Below are positions 7,519-16,540 of a stretch of DNA of 64,000 nucleotides, piece after piece. The position numbers and the translations under genes were made by a program. Under the pieces are notes generated by a model. That model worked only from the letters and a program-made list of their open reading frames with translations, searched no databases and was not told the DNA's origin. Source of the stretch: Natrinema hispanicum (GTDB lineage: Archaea > Halobacteriota > Halobacteria > Halobacteriales > Natrialbaceae); contig NZ_FOIC01000009.1 in NCBI RefSeq assembly GCF_900111485.1, positions 1 through 64,000 on the forward strand, written 5' to 3'. Position 1 is the first letter of the stretch. The number at the start of each line of letters is the position of its first letter.

Positions 7519-8343
7519 ATGACGGACTTTGGATTGAAAGTGCGAATGGCGATCGTCGGATCGATCCTGTTTGCCTTCTATATGCTGGTCGGTGCCTTCG
7601 GCCTAGCGATGTTCGGCCTTCGTATGTGGCCACTGGTCTTGCTCGGCCTACTCGTCTTGCCGGCCATCCAGTACAAGATCGGGACGTGGTCGGCGACCAG
7701 ACGGGCCCAAGAGATGCCCGAAGACGGTCAGTATCAGGACATCCATCGGATGACCGAGTCGCTGTCCCAGGACATGGGCATCGACAAGCCGAAGCTAATG
7801 GTCATGGAGATGGGCGTCCCCAACGCCTTTGCGACCGGTCGAAAGGGCAACGGCGTCGTCGTTGTCTCGACAGAACTCATCCGGCTGCTCCAGCGTGACG
7901 AACTCGAGGGTGTGATCGCTCACGAACTCGCCCACATCAAGAACCGCGACGTCCTCACGATGGTGCTCGGCCAGTCGGTCGGGATGATGGTCGGCTGGGT
8001 CGCCTACATGGTCTACATGATGGGCGACGACCGCAACATCGGCAGCATCTTCGTCGGGATGCTCATCTCGAACCTCGCCCAGATGCTCGTGATGGTGTTC
8101 GTGCTGGCTATCTCGCGTTATCGCGAGTACGTCGCCGACGACGATGCCCGCCAGTACATCGGCAGCGGCGATCCCCTCGCTCGCGCCTTAGAGAAGATCT
8201 CGAAGGGATCGCAGGGTCGTGAGTCACAGCTCGACGACAGCGTGAGCGCGCTGTGTATCTTCAACGCGGATCGCTCGCTCCTCCAGAAGGTGTTCGCGAC
8301 CCACCCGCCGACCGAAAAACGCATCGAGAAACTGCGCCGCTAA
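7519..8343 (+). CDS. htpX: HtpX-family membrane zinc metalloprotease
   Basis: A 274-residue M48 peptidase. Two N-terminal membrane helices (residues about 12-50) are followed by the zinc site HELAH at 135-139 and two more hydrophobic segments (about 150-200) before the third-ligand region SRYREYVADDDA. The family degrades damaged membrane proteins with its active site facing the cytoplasm. The C-terminal THPPTEKRIEKL motif is characteristic. The gene is probably monocistronic, with its own TATA box. Confidence 0.92.
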   Translation: MTDFGLKVRMAIVGSILFAFYMLVGAFGLAMFGLRMWPLVLLGLLVLPAIQYKIGTWSATRRAQEMPEDGQYQDIHRMTESLSQDMGIDKPKLMVMEMGVPNAFATGRKGNGVVVVSTELIRLLQRDELEGVIAHELAHIKNRDVLTMVLGQSVGMMVGWVAYMVYMMGDDRNIGSIFVGMLISNLAQMLVMVFVLAISRYREYVADDDARQYIGSGDPLARALEKISKGSQGRESQLDDSVSALCIFNADRSLLQKVFATHPPTEKRIEKLRR

Positions 8344-8414
8344 CCGAACAGCCGTCGTCGCCGGTCACGGACGACCGACGCGACTTTTTACATTGGCACG
8401 CGATATGCAGATAC

Positions 8415-8912
8415 GTGACGGAAATTCATCCCGGGCAGCGCGTCGCCGTGCTCGTCGACGCCCAGAACCTCTATCATACCGCACAGAGTCTCCACAGCCG
8501 TAATATCGACTACTCGGCCTTACTCGAGAAAGCCGTTCAGGACCGCCAGCTCACGCGCGCGATCGCCTACGTTATCCGCGCCGAGGCCCCCGAGGAGGAG
8601 AGTTTCTTCGAGGCGCTGATCGACATCGGCTTCGAACCGAAAATCAAGGACATCAAGACGTTCGCTGACGGCACCAAGAAGGCCGACTGGGACGTCGGCA
8701 TGAGCCTCGACGCGGTGACGCTGGCCAACCACGTCGACACGGTCGTCCTCTGTACGGGCGACGGCGACTTCTCGCGACTCTGCTCGCACCTGCGCCACGA
8801 GGGCGTCCGCGTCGAAGTGATGGCCTTCGAATCCTCGACGGCCGAGGAACTCATCGATGCGGCCGATTCGTTCCTCGACTTAGAAGAGCGCCACGAGACC
8901 TTCTTGCTCTAA
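8415..8912 (+). CDS. NYN/LabA-type nuclease-like protein
   Basis: A 165-residue PIN-like NYN domain protein. The motif VAVLVDAQNLY near the N-terminus, a mid-protein DWDVGMSLDAV and the CTGDGDFSRL strand supply the acidic metal-binding residues of the family. Such proteins are predicted ribonucleases; LabA itself affects circadian expression in cyanobacteria. I start it at GTG 8415 because the domain begins right after it and a T-rich TATA-like box (CTTTTTAC) lies about 30 bp upstream. Confidence 0.85.
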   Translation: MTEIHPGQRVAVLVDAQNLYHTAQSLHSRNIDYSALLEKAVQDRQLTRAIAYVIRAEAPEEESFFEALIDIGFEPKIKDIKTFADGTKKADWDVGMSLDAVTLANHVDTVVLCTGDGDFSRLCSHLRHEGVRVEVMAFESSTAEELIDAADSFLDLEERHETFLL

Positions 8913-8937
8913 CGCGTCTGCCCCACTCAAGGCAGGA

Positions 8938-9114
8938 CTACGTCGGCTGCTGGCGTTGCCACAGTCCGAACAACAGCGCAGCGACAGTCACAACCAACGT
9001 CGACCCGGTCACGAGATACGCAAGCGGTCCGGTGGCAAGTGTGGCGGGCCCGATCAGCGTCAGGGTCCCGATGACGAGCAGGGTGGCCCCGAGGCCGATT
9101 TGCGTAACGTCCAT
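8938..9114 (-). CDS. 58-residue two-helix membrane protein
   Basis: The minus strand encodes MDVTQIGLGATLLVIG and then two hydrophobic helices separated by GPATLATGPLAY, ending in LWQRQQPT. A good TATA box (CTTATAAG, 9142-9149) lies 28-35 bp before the ATG, fitting a leaderless transcript, and codon use is haloarchaeal. No family recognised. It lies divergently from the PUA protein. Confidence 0.75.
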   Translation of the reverse strand: MDVTQIGLGATLLVIGTLTLIGPATLATGPLAYLVTGSTLVVTVAALLFGLWQRQQPT

Positions 9115-9141
9115 GTCCTGCCGAGATCACTCGAGCGAACC

Positions 9142-9149
9142 CTTATAAG
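9142..9149 (-). promoter_or_regulatory. TATA box of the 58-residue membrane protein
   Basis: CTTATAAG is self-complementary and sits about 30 bp before the ATG at 9114. It could in principle serve the divergent PUA gene too, but that start is about 85 bp away. Confidence 0.6.
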
Positions 9150-9231
9150 TATCACTTTCCACCTATCGGGTCGATGCTCACCACGCCGGCAGGTCGAAGG
9201 GCTTTCGATCCGGCAGGCCACACTTCGGGTA

Positions 9232-9720
9232 ATGAGCGAGCCAGCAGACGGGAGTGCCGGCCTCCCCCAGCTTCGGACCATCGCTGACTATCAGTTCAGT
9301 GCCGGTGCGGGCGCGGCGCTGTTCCCGCCCGACGAATCGCTGACGATCAAACGCACCACCTCGGGGCGGCCACAGCAGGTTCACGCCGAGTCGGGACGGA
9401 TCGTCTCGTTTGGGACCGATGGCCGGTTTACGCTTGGGCTCGAGGGCGGTCACCGACTCGACGCTGCCCTCCCACACCCCGCTTATCGCGTCGTCGTCGA
9501 CGACGAGAGCGAGCCGTTCGTCCGCGACGAGAAGAACGTCTTCGCGAAGTTCGTCTGCGAGGCCGGCGACGAGATCCGGCCGGGCGACGAGGTACTGGTC
9601 GTTCACGAACGCGGCGAGTTGCTCGCGGTCGGCACGGCACGACTCGATGCCGGGGCGATCCGGGACTTCGAGACGGGAATGGCAGTGAACGTGCGTGAAG
9701 GCGCGCCCGCGGAGTCGTAA
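9232..9720 (+). CDS. PUA domain protein
   Basis: A 162-residue protein. After about 15 residues it has LRTIADYQFSAGAGAALFP, matching the segment that precedes the PUA domain in archaeal tRNA-guanine transglycosylase-related proteins. The PUA fold then runs over VFAKFVCEAGDEIRPGDEVLVV and GELLAVGTARLDA. PUA domains bind RNA, usually tRNA or rRNA. The ATG at 9232 is chosen because similarity begins there. Target RNA unknown. Confidence 0.85.
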   Translation: MSEPADGSAGLPQLRTIADYQFSAGAGAALFPPDESLTIKRTTSGRPQQVHAESGRIVSFGTDGRFTLGLEGGHRLDAALPHPAYRVVVDDESEPFVRDEKNVFAKFVCEAGDEIRPGDEVLVVHERGELLAVGTARLDAGAIRDFETGMAVNVREGAPAES

Positions 9721-9751
9721 TCGGATTCGGATCGACGGCGACTGCTGCCAG

Positions 9752-10375
9752 CTATAGCTGGCAGTCCCTTCCGATCTCCCGTTCGTATCGCGTTTTGGTC
9801 TCTTCAAACAGCCTTTCACCGATCTCAGTGTGGAGCCGCGGTGCGGCCGTGGCGAAGAACTCATCTAAGTTCTCGTACTGCGAGAAGGCGTCGTTCTCCT
9901 CGGCGTCACCGTATCGGTTTCCGCGTTCGTACTTGAGTGCCTGCAGGCAGTTGTCGATCAGATCCATGTCCTTGACGAACTGTGCGGTTGGCGTCTCGCG
10001 AGCCTCGTACGCTTCCCAGAGCGAGCGAAACTCGCCATCGGCGTCGGCATCGAACGGCTCGAGCAGCTCGGCGACCGCCGCCCGCTCGCGGGCCGTCTTC
10101 TCCTCGTCGGATATCCGCTGGTGTTCGTCGTCCGCGCGAGTCGCGATATCTCCCGTGCGTGCTTCCGCGAGATCGTGGACTAGCGCCATCGAGATCGCTC
10201 GATCTCGGTCGACGGCGTCGCCAGCCTGCGCTGCATAGAGCAGACACAGCGTCGCCATCCCCCACGTGTGTGCGGCCACCGACTCCGGCGTGTCGATCTT
10301 GCGGAGGACCCACCCCGTTCGCAGTTCGTCTTTCAGCTCGAGCGCCTCGAGCAGCGCGTCGAATTCGTCGGTCAT
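9752..10375 (-). CDS. HD-domain phosphohydrolase (YfbR/HDDC2-like)
   Basis: A 207-residue HD protein. The metal-binding pattern is clear: H in VAAHTWGMATL, HD in ALVHDLAEARTGDI, and a later D in KDMDLIDNCLQALKY. This pattern and length match the HDDC2/YfbR group of 5'-deoxynucleotidases acting on dNMPs. The ATG at 10375 is used because the longer reading needs a TTG. It faces the NAC gene divergently. Confidence 0.85.
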   Translation of the reverse strand: MTDEFDALLEALELKDELRTGWVLRKIDTPESVAAHTWGMATLCLLYAAQAGDAVDRDRAISMALVHDLAEARTGDIATRADDEHQRISDEEKTARERAAVAELLEPFDADADGEFRSLWEAYEARETPTAQFVKDMDLIDNCLQALKYERGNRYGDAEENDAFSQYENLDEFFATAAPRLHTEIGERLFEETKTRYEREIGRDCQL

Positions 10376-10512
10376 GGCCAAATGGCACGTACTAGCGCCG
10401 GTTGAACCCGTCGGTCATCGGCCCCGTTTCGAGCCCGATAGATCGGTTCGGCGACCCGGGCAGCGATCCTCGAACGACAAAGTAAAAGGTCGCTCACGGC
10501 GACGTGGCGAGT

Positions 10513-10890
10513 ATGTTTGGAGGAGGCGGCGGCGGACTCAATCCGCGTAAAATGGAACAGATGATGAAACAGATGGGAATCGACGTCGAGGACATCGACG
10601 CCGAAGAGGTAATCATTCGCACTGCAGAGCACGACCTCGTGTTCAGCGACGCCGAAGTTACCAAGATGGACGCCCGCGGCCAGGAGACCTATCAGGTCAT
10701 CGGCTCGCCCGAGAAAGTCGAAGCCGGCTCGGCCGGCGGCACTGAGGCAGACGCCGACGCTGGCTCGTCGATCCCCGACGATGACGTCGAACTCGTTGCC
10801 ATGCGAGCCGACGTCAGTGAGGACGAGGCCCGCGAGGCCCTCGAAGCGACTGACGGCGACCTCGCCGCAGCGGTCGAGTCCCTCGAGTGA
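10513..10890 (+). CDS. nascent polypeptide-associated complex protein (archaeal NAC)
   Basis: A 125-residue protein. The Gly-rich start [20 protein letters not shown] leads into the NAC domain ([20 protein letters not shown]). A C-terminal UBA-like segment ([24 protein letters not shown]) follows an acidic linker. Archaeal NAC homodimerises at the ribosome exit and binds nascent chains. Its stop overlaps the GTG start of the TrmI gene, so the two are co-translated. Confidence 0.93.
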   Translation: MFGGGGGGLNPRKMEQMMKQMGIDVEDIDAEEVIIRTAEHDLVFSDAEVTKMDARGQETYQVIGSPEKVEAGSAGGTEADADAGSSIPDDDVELVAMRADVSEDEAREALEATDGDLAAAVESLE

Positions 10891-11678
10891 CTCGCGTGAG
10901 CGGCGACGGCGACACGGCCGAGGGAGACGTCGAACCCGGCAGCGACCGTATGCCTGTCTTGCTCGTTCGCGGCGACCGCGAGTACCTCGTCGAACCCGGC
11001 GACGAGATGGGGACCGACCTCGGCGTGCTCGAGGTTCCCGAAGACGTCCAGCCGGGCGACACGCTCGAGACGCATCTGGGCGACGAGTTCCAAGTACGTC
11101 GACTGCGCGGCCCGGATCTCTTTCATCACTTCGAGCGAACGGGCGCGCCGATGGTCCCCCGTGACATCGGGCTGGTGATCGGCGAGACGGGCATCGCCGG
11201 CGGTGATCGAGTGCTCGACGCCGGGACCGGTACGGGCGTGCTCGCGGCAATGATGGGCCGCGCAGGTGCTGACGTAGTGACCTACGAGCGAGATGCTGAC
11301 TTCGCCGATGTCGCCCGGGAAAACATGGCCCTTGGTGGCGTTTCCGATGCTGTCGATGTCCGAACCGGCGATGTAACTGAGCAGCTCGAGGACCTCGAGC
11401 CCTCGTCGTTCGACGTCATGACGCTTGATACGGGCGATGCGGCGACGATGGTCGAACACGCACCCGAGCTGCTCGTCGACGGCGGCTTCGTTGCGGTCTA
11501 CAGCCCCTTTATCGAGTCGACCAGCGAGGTCGTCGAGACAGCCCACGAGGTCGGACTCTCGGACGTTACCACGCGCGAGACGATCCAACGCGAGATGCAG
11601 TTCGACGACCGTGGCACGCGGCCATCGACCGCACCTGTCGGTCACACCGGCTACCTGACGATCGCGCGCAACGAGTAA
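10887..11678 (+). CDS. trmI: tRNA (adenine-N1)-methyltransferase
   Basis: A 263-residue protein. An N-terminal beta-barrel-like part ([25 protein letters not shown]) precedes a SAM-binding Rossmann fold with motif [16 protein letters not shown] and motif [11 protein letters not shown]. This is the TrmI layout; the archaeal enzyme makes m1A at tRNA positions 57/58. Translation starts at a GTG inside the NAC stop region (GTGA overlap). The usual motif-IV acidic residue is present. Confidence 0.87.
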   Translation: MTRVSGDGDTAEGDVEPGSDRMPVLLVRGDREYLVEPGDEMGTDLGVLEVPEDVQPGDTLETHLGDEFQVRRLRGPDLFHHFERTGAPMVPRDIGLVIGETGIAGGDRVLDAGTGTGVLAAMMGRAGADVVTYERDADFADVARENMALGGVSDAVDVRTGDVTEQLEDLEPSSFDVMTLDTGDAATMVEHAPELLVDGGFVAVYSPFIESTSEVVETAHEVGLSDVTTRETIQREMQFDDRGTRPSTAPVGHTGYLTIARNE

Positions 11679-11750
11679 CGCGCTCTCGCGGTTTCTCTTC
11701 GCTCGAGCGACGGTACAATCGAATTTTTCCTAGTGGGTGCTGTCTCGAGT

Positions 11751-11868
11751 TGATACACTCTCGAGCGGTGGCCGGGAGCGGGCTCCGAGTAACGCGCGGA
11801 GCCCGCGACTCGGGGAAGGGCAGGCGTTTTACAGTATTTCACCGCGAGCGACCGTCGGGAGCGAGCGG
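11751..11868 (+). ncRNA. structured element, copy A (candidate ncRNA)
   Basis: The core is GCGGTGGCCGGGAG (11765-11778) and GGGGAAGGGCAGGCG (11812-11826). Between them, CGGGCTCCG (11779-11787) pairs perfectly with CGGAGCCCG (11797-11805) around the loop AGTAACGCG. CCGGG (11772-11776) can pair with CTCGG (11809-11813) using one G-U. After 14 variable nt comes a 27-nt helix (11842-11868) of alternating C-G pairs and tandem G-A/A-G steps. Copy B at 19.9-20.05 kb keeps all spacings while changing stem bases in a compensated way. It lies between convergent trmI and tfs. G-U pairs and G-A steps favour the plus strand as the RNA strand. Confidence 0.65.
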
Positions 11869-11908
11869 GCCGACGACCGACCCGCAGGGGAAGGAGGAGG
11901 CTTTTGAT

Positions 11909-11983
11909 CAACCTTTTACCGAAGGACATCGCGAGCGAGGCGCTGTGTGCCTCGCTCGCGATAGACTGCAGGGTAAAAGGTTG
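11909..11983 (-). terminator. long two-tier hairpin after tfs
   Basis: CAACCTTTTACC (11909-11920) pairs perfectly with GGTAAAAGGTTG (11972-11983). An inner 14-bp perfect stem, ATCGCGAGCGAGGC (11928-11941) with GCCTCGCTCGCGAT (11949-11962), closes a 7-nt loop. It abuts the tfs stop codon. On the minus strand it gives a T-run and a strong stem, suitable as the tfs terminator, and it would also block read-through from trmI. Confidence 0.7.
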
Positions 11984-12292
11984 TTAGTTGTCGTCCTCGC
12001 GCCACTTGTACTCGCATTCGGTACAGATGAAAAAGCGCGTCTCGGATTCGTCGGCCGAGCGGATCTGTTGCATATACCAGTAGGCGCGGTCGTTGCCACA
12101 CTCGGGACAGATGGCATCGGTTTCGGGCAGCGAGGTCTCCTCGGAGGACTCGATGATCTCGCTAGCTTCTTGGTCTTCGGTGAGCGTGTACTGGGCGGCG
12201 TCACCTTTCGGCTTCGTAAAGCCACAGCTGCCACACTCCCAGATGCCGTCGTCGGCTTTCATCATCGAACCGCATTCGTCGCAAAATTCCAT
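11984..12292 (-). CDS. tfs: transcription factor S
   Basis: A 102-residue protein with two zinc ribbons. The N-terminal ribbon has CDECG and CGSCG; the C-terminal ribbon has CPECG and CTEC. The C-terminal ribbon should carry the DE acid pair of TFIIS-type cleavage factors in its loop, and RSADESETRF has the D-E dipeptide at the right place. TFS stimulates RNA cleavage by backtracked archaeal RNA polymerase. The hairpin just after the stop is its likely terminator. Confidence 0.95.
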   Translation of the reverse strand: MEFCDECGSMMKADDGIWECGSCGFTKPKGDAAQYTLTEDQEASEIIESSEETSLPETDAICPECGNDRAYWYMQQIRSADESETRFFICTECEYKWREDDN

Positions 12293-12371
12293 CGTTGTCC
12301 GGGCTACGGGCGTCGAGTGACTTAAGGCACCCGTTTAGGGTTGCTGTGCGGCCTCCCGATTCGTAAGGCCT

Positions 12372-12626
12372 TCAGGCGTCGCCTTCCGACTGATACGGCT
12401 CCCCGACGGCTTCTCGCGGGAGGACGTTGTTCAGTTCCGTCCAGAGGTCCTCGACCGACTCGAAGCGGTCGCTGCCACTGCGTTCGATGAGTGCACCCAG
12501 ATTTCGCTCGCCGTCGGCCAGGAGGAGTGTGGTATCCTCGAGGGCGGCGGCCGCGCGGTCGGTCGTGATCGGGTACTCGAGGTCCGCGAGAGTGGTCTCG
12601 ATGCGGCTGAGTTTGACTGTTGGCAT
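12372..12626 (-). CDS. DUF5789-like haloarchaeal small protein
   Basis: An 84-residue protein starting MPTVKLSRIETTLADLEYP. The sequence TTDRAAAALEDTTLLLADGERNLGALI is followed by SFESVEDLW-like and LPREAVGEPYQSEG segments. The overall pattern resembles the DUF5789 family known from haloarchaea; the family assignment is from memory. No catalytic motif is visible. The start at 12626 is the first ATG of the conserved block. It stands alone next to the divergent MFS gene. Confidence 0.75.
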   Translation of the reverse strand: MPTVKLSRIETTLADLEYPITTDRAAAALEDTTLLLADGERNLGALIERSGSDRFESVEDLWTELNNVLPREAVGEPYQSEGDA

Positions 12627-12741
12627 GCGTAGAGAGACGCCATCCGGTGGCATGTACTTCTGCGACGGTTGCCCGTACTGTCGGCGGAACCGCGCTGATT
12701 CGTCGAAACTGTAATCGGGAGGGGGCACACAGCTAGGATCC

Positions 12742-14031
12742 ATGCGGAGTGTCCTCGAGCGGGTTATCGCGCCGTTTGCCGTGGATCGACGGATACTCGC
12801 ACTGGCGGGTGCCCGGATGGCAGACGGCATCGGCAACTCGTTTCTGATCATCGTTATTCCGCTGTATGTCACCAGCGGCATCGTCGGCGGGACGGCCTTC
12901 GGCCTCGGGGAGTCGCTGATTATCGGGTTGATCCTCTCGCTGTTTGGGTTTCTCAACAGCAGTTTCCAGCCGGTCACCGGGCGGCTGTCGGATCGGCTCG
13001 GTCGGCGCAAGCCCTTTATTCTGGTTGGGCTCGCCGGCCTTGCGCTGACGAATCTTGTCTACGTCTTCGCGGAGACGTACGTCTCACTGTTGGTTATTCG
13101 CGGCCTGCAGGGTGTCAGCGTCGCATTCATTATTCCCTCGTCGGTCGCGCTGGTCAACGAACTTGCCTCGAGTGGCGATCGTGGCGGGAATATGGGTGTC
13201 TACAACACCTTCCGGTTGGTCGGCTTCGGTGCCGGTCCTGCGGTCGCCGGTGCCGTCGTCAATCTCGGCCCGTATACGCTCCCCGGCGGAGTGACGATCA
13301 ATGGGTTCGACGCCGCGTTCTCTATCGCGACGGTCACGGCGACGATCAGCTACGTGCTGGTGACGGTGCTCGTCTCCGATCCCGAATCGACGGTGGCAAA
13401 CGCCGGTGCAGATCTCTCGATTCCGATCCGCGATCGGACGGGCCCGAACCTGCTCGATCCGATCTTTACGCTCGGCCTCGCGTCGTTTTTCATGGCCACC
13501 GGAATCGCGCTCTTTGCGACCATTCAACCCGAGGTCAACGCTCGGCTCGAGCAGGGCGCGACCTGGTTTGGCCTGCAGTTTGCGGCGTTTATCCTCGCGC
13601 AGGTCGCCCTCCAGACGCCGATCGGGCGAGCCTGCGATCGATACGGCCGCCGGCCCTTTATCGTCGGTGGGATGGTGTTGTTGATCCCGACGACGCTCGT
13701 TCAGGGATTCGTTCTCTCGTCGATACTCATGTTCGTCGCGCGGCTGTTTCAGGGCGTTGCGGCCGCGATGGTCTTTGCCCCGTCGCTTGCGCTGGCGGGC
13801 GATCTCGCCGGAAAAGGGGAATCGGGGTCGAAGCTCTCGGTGCTCACGATGGCCTTCGGCTACGGGATCGCTGCTGGCCCGCTCTCGTCGGGTGCGCTGG
13901 TCGGGTTCGGCTTCAGAGTGCCGTTCGTCTTCGGGTCCGTTCTCGCCGTCTTCGGGGCGATCCTGGTCTACACACAGGTCGAGGAAACGCTCGAGACGAC
14001 GGCCCCAGTGCCGGTTTTCGGCAGTGAGTGA
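12742..14031 (+). CDS. MFS transporter
   Basis: A 429-residue major facilitator superfamily protein with 12 predicted membrane helices. The loop-2 motif GRLSDRLGRRKPFILVG and its second-half counterpart GRACDRYGRRPFIVGG mark the two six-helix halves. The loop-4 region contains VIRGLQGVSVA and, in the second half, VARLFQGVAAAMVFAPS. This is the pattern of proton-linked exporters or drug/sugar permeases. Substrate cannot be told. The gene appears monocistronic. Confidence 0.9.
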   Translation: MRSVLERVIAPFAVDRRILALAGARMADGIGNSFLIIVIPLYVTSGIVGGTAFGLGESLIIGLILSLFGFLNSSFQPVTGRLSDRLGRRKPFILVGLAGLALTNLVYVFAETYVSLLVIRGLQGVSVAFIIPSSVALVNELASSGDRGGNMGVYNTFRLVGFGAGPAVAGAVVNLGPYTLPGGVTINGFDAAFSIATVTATISYVLVTVLVSDPESTVANAGADLSIPIRDRTGPNLLDPIFTLGLASFFMATGIALFATIQPEVNARLEQGATWFGLQFAAFILAQVALQTPIGRACDRYGRRPFIVGGMVLLIPTTLVQGFVLSSILMFVARLFQGVAAAMVFAPSLALAGDLAGKGESGSKLSVLTMAFGYGIAAGPLSSGALVGFGFRVPFVFGSVLAVFGAILVYTQVEETLETTAPVPVFGSE

Positions 14032-14085
14032 TCGGAACACGACGGGACGCAACGCAAAAGTAGCGGATACACATATGCTTCCACG

Positions 14086-14589
14086 ATGACGCTCTCGGAG
14101 GAGGCCACAGACCGGTTGGCGGACGTAGTGGAGCTACAGCCGACGAAGAACGCCGAGCTGCAGGAGCGCTGGGATATGGACAGTGGCAGCGAGGTCCACC
14201 AGTACTTGGAGAACGAACTCGGTGACTACTACTTTCGGGACGACAACAGCCTGATTCGGGCGACCGCCGAAGCGGCTGACCTAGTCGACGTCGAACCGGG
14301 CATCGAGAGCGATCCTGACGCCGACGGAATCCCCTCCAAAATCCGCGTCCCCGAGTTGCAAGCCCAGATCGTCGCGGTGTTGGCTGCCCCCGACGAGCGA
14401 TCCGAGAGCGTCGTCTCGGTGCTTCACAACCTTCGGGACGAATACGACGTCGACCCCGACGCCGAGGACGTCCGCTCGGGCCTCCAGAGTCTGCGCCGCA
14501 AGGGCGTCGTCGAGGTCGAGTACCGCACTGTTCCCACCTTCCGGCTGGCCGTCGAGCGCGACGACCTCGAGGTCGCCGTCGCCGAGTAA
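14086..14589 (+). CDS. DUF5797-like protein with winged-helix features
   Basis: A 167-residue acidic protein. MTLSEEATDRLADVVELQPTKNAELQERW opens it, a pattern I associate with haloarchaeal DUF5797. A second half (VVSVLHNLRDEYDVDPDAEDVRSGLQSLRRKGVVEVE) looks like a winged helix. No enzymatic motifs are seen. A TATA-like CACATATG lies near 14070. The family assignment is by memory. Confidence 0.75.
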   Translation: MTLSEEATDRLADVVELQPTKNAELQERWDMDSGSEVHQYLENELGDYYFRDDNSLIRATAEAADLVDVEPGIESDPDADGIPSKIRVPELQAQIVAVLAAPDERSESVVSVLHNLRDEYDVDPDAEDVRSGLQSLRRKGVVEVEYRTVPTFRLAVERDDLEVAVAE

Positions 14590-14622
14590 GTTCGTCACCT
14601 CCGATTGTGGCTGCCGGCTGCG

Positions 14623-15705
14623 TTACAGACCCGGCCGCCGACGGCGGCGACGCTCGGCGAGCAGTTGTTGGAGTCGTTTTCCGGGACCTCCTTCGATCGG
14701 CCAGCCGCGGGTCCGCCAGGTCGGCGGCTCGGGTTCGTAGTGAGCACAGGAACCGGCACACGCCGCGGCCGTCTGGCATCGATCCATGGCAGCACAGTAG
14801 GGCAGCGCCTGCTGGCCGTCTCGAGCGCGCAACTGGAAGTGCCGGCAGTCGGGACGCATGGGGTCGACAAAAGAGCGCCAGCCGCGCTCGTAGGCGCGTT
14901 CGGCGATCGCGAGCCGTGTGTCGGCTTTCGTCCCGGGATCGACGTACTCGAATCGGGCTGCCGATGCGTCGCGAGCGCCGCCGTCGGAGCGCTCGAGGAT
15001 CCGCGTCCCCGGTTCGTCGACCGCCAGCGTTCGGGGATACCAGGCGACCTCGGCGGTTAGGCTCTCGGGCTCGAGCGAGAGGATGCCCGCTTCGACCGGC
15101 AGGTCCTCGAAGAGCGCGGGCTCGACGGTGTCTCCTGTCGCCCGGGTTGCGACCCAGACCTCGTCGGCCAGTCCCATGGCGACGTCGTACGCGAGTTGTG
15201 AGCCGAGCGCGCGGGCGGCGCTGGCATCGAGGTCCGGTTTGTTCTCGATCGCGACGATCCGCTCGAGCCAGTCGGGATAGATCCACTTGCGGCGGATCTC
15301 GATTCGATTGCCGTTCTTTCGTGTCTCGATAATCTCGCGGTCGTCGGCGCGGTGGATCGCCTCGCGGACGTATCGCCACGGGTAGCCGGGGTGTGGGAGC
15401 GCGTCGCGGTAGTAGGCCCACTCGTCGGGGGCGTTTCGGACGATATGGAGGAGGTCGCTGTCGAGTCGGTCGGGACCGAATCGGGCGCGGCGACGGAGGG
15501 CATCGGGGTCACACTCGAGAACGATGGTATCCCAGCGTCGGCGTTTCGTGCCAAGCTGGCGGGCGACGATGATCGCGGTGCCGTCGCTGGTGGACGTGTC
15601 TCCTGGCGACCACGCCAGTTCGGCCCAGCGACAGGTCCGGAGCTCGAAGCCGAATTCGTGTCCGGGGTCGCGCTGCACTGTTCGCGATAGGGTCGGGACC
15701 GACAT
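14623..15705 (-). CDS. DUF5787-like haloarchaeal protein (nuclease-like)
   Basis: A 360-residue protein. The N-terminal part carries FELRTCRWAELAW and AIIVARQLGTKRRRWDTIVLEC. The middle has EIRRKWIYPDWLERIVAIENKPDLDA, an E-x-K-type strand seen in PD-(D/E)XK folds. The C-terminus has spaced cysteines (CRHFQL, CAAMDRC, CAGSC) ending in an Arg-rich tail. It matches the haloarchaeal DUF5787 pattern as I remember it. A nuclease role is only a guess from the E-x-K motif. It converges on the DUF5797-like gene. Confidence 0.75.
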   Translation of the reverse strand: MSVPTLSRTVQRDPGHEFGFELRTCRWAELAWSPGDTSTSDGTAIIVARQLGTKRRRWDTIVLECDPDALRRRARFGPDRLDSDLLHIVRNAPDEWAYYRDALPHPGYPWRYVREAIHRADDREIIETRKNGNRIEIRRKWIYPDWLERIVAIENKPDLDASAARALGSQLAYDVAMGLADEVWVATRATGDTVEPALFEDLPVEAGILSLEPESLTAEVAWYPRTLAVDEPGTRILERSDGGARDASAARFEYVDPGTKADTRLAIAERAYERGWRSFVDPMRPDCRHFQLRARDGQQALPYCAAMDRCQTAAACAGSCAHYEPEPPTWRTRGWPIEGGPGKRLQQLLAERRRRRRPGL

Positions 15706-15803
15706 GTGTACTACGGTGTGCTCATTTCGGTTTCGACGCGTCGCTGTCGGGATCGAGTCATCAACGAAACCGGAAGCGGCGTTCGACCGTAGTCGATCCG
15801 GCC

Positions 15804-16493
15804 TCAGAACGTGGTGGGTGTCGAAGTCGACCGCGACGTTTCGGTCGTGGTGGCTGTTACGAACGCATGGCCGAACATGCGGAAGATCGCGACGTTCGCA
15901 TAGAACCCAACGAACGGCACGAGTAACGCGCCGACAAGGGTAAATATCAGTGCCGAGTTGACGATCGTGAGCACGACGGCCACGGCCATCGGAAAGAGCG
16001 CCGCCAACAGATAGTCGGTGCTCAGCAGGACGGGCTTGATCGCGCTCATGTCGAACGCTGCGCTGATCGACCCTTCGCGAGCATAGTTGGTCAGCCCCGC
16101 GGGAACGATGTAGTAGATGAGCAGCATCAGTGGAATGTTTGCAAAGACTGTCATGAACCCAATACCGGCGATCAGCCCACCACCGTCACCGCTAAGCCCC
16201 ACCCCAACGCCGATCAAGCCGAATACGACCACCGAATAGATGACCGTCGGCACGATCGCATACGCCAGTCCGATGACCGTTCCGGCTAGACCCTTCACGA
16301 AGAGGTCGCCCCACTCAGTGAACTCCGGTGGGCTCTCGTCGCCGGCAACCGTCTTCTCGAGCACCCGGATCCAGTAGCCGGTCAAGAGAATCGCAGGAAA
16401 CAGCAACACTGAGAGGATTACGAGTCCGCCACCGATCAGTATCCGTCCGACCCAGTCGCCCCGAACTGGATATGAGAGTCCATCTTCTAACAT
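15804..16493 (-). CDS. DUF4013 membrane protein
   Basis: A 229-residue integral membrane protein starting MLEDGLSYPVRGDWVGRILIGG, with about six hydrophobic helices. The opening SYPxRGDWVGRxLIGG and the PPEFTEWGDLFVKG loop are typical of haloarchaeal DUF4013 proteins. The ATG at 16493 is used because the family block begins there. The Thr/Ser-rich tail is disordered. Function unknown. Confidence 0.85.
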   Translation of the reverse strand: MLEDGLSYPVRGDWVGRILIGGGLVILSVLLFPAILLTGYWIRVLEKTVAGDESPPEFTEWGDLFVKGLAGTVIGLAYAIVPTVIYSVVVFGLIGVGVGLSGDGGGLIAGIGFMTVFANIPLMLLIYYIVPAGLTNYAREGSISAAFDMSAIKPVLLSTDYLLAALFPMAVAVVLTIVNSALIFTLVGALLVPFVGFYANVAIFRMFGHAFVTATTTETSRSTSTPTTF

Positions 16494-16540
16494 GTCTCGT
16501 TCACAACCAGTGGACCCATTGACGATAAGAAACACTTTCG

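Noticed and set aside
11751-11929. 92-codon minus-strand ORF across copy A
   Set aside because: It is Arg/Ser-rich, unlike halophilic proteins, and is explained by the repeat composition.
11751-11983. Interpretation of copy A as an insertion sequence or MITE
   Set aside because: No flanking target duplication or terminal inverted repeats common to both copies were seen, and stem changes are compensated as in RNA.
13084-14052. 322-codon minus-strand ORF opposite the MFS gene
   Set aside because: Arg-rich composition is the opposite of haloarchaeal proteins; the MFS reading is certain.
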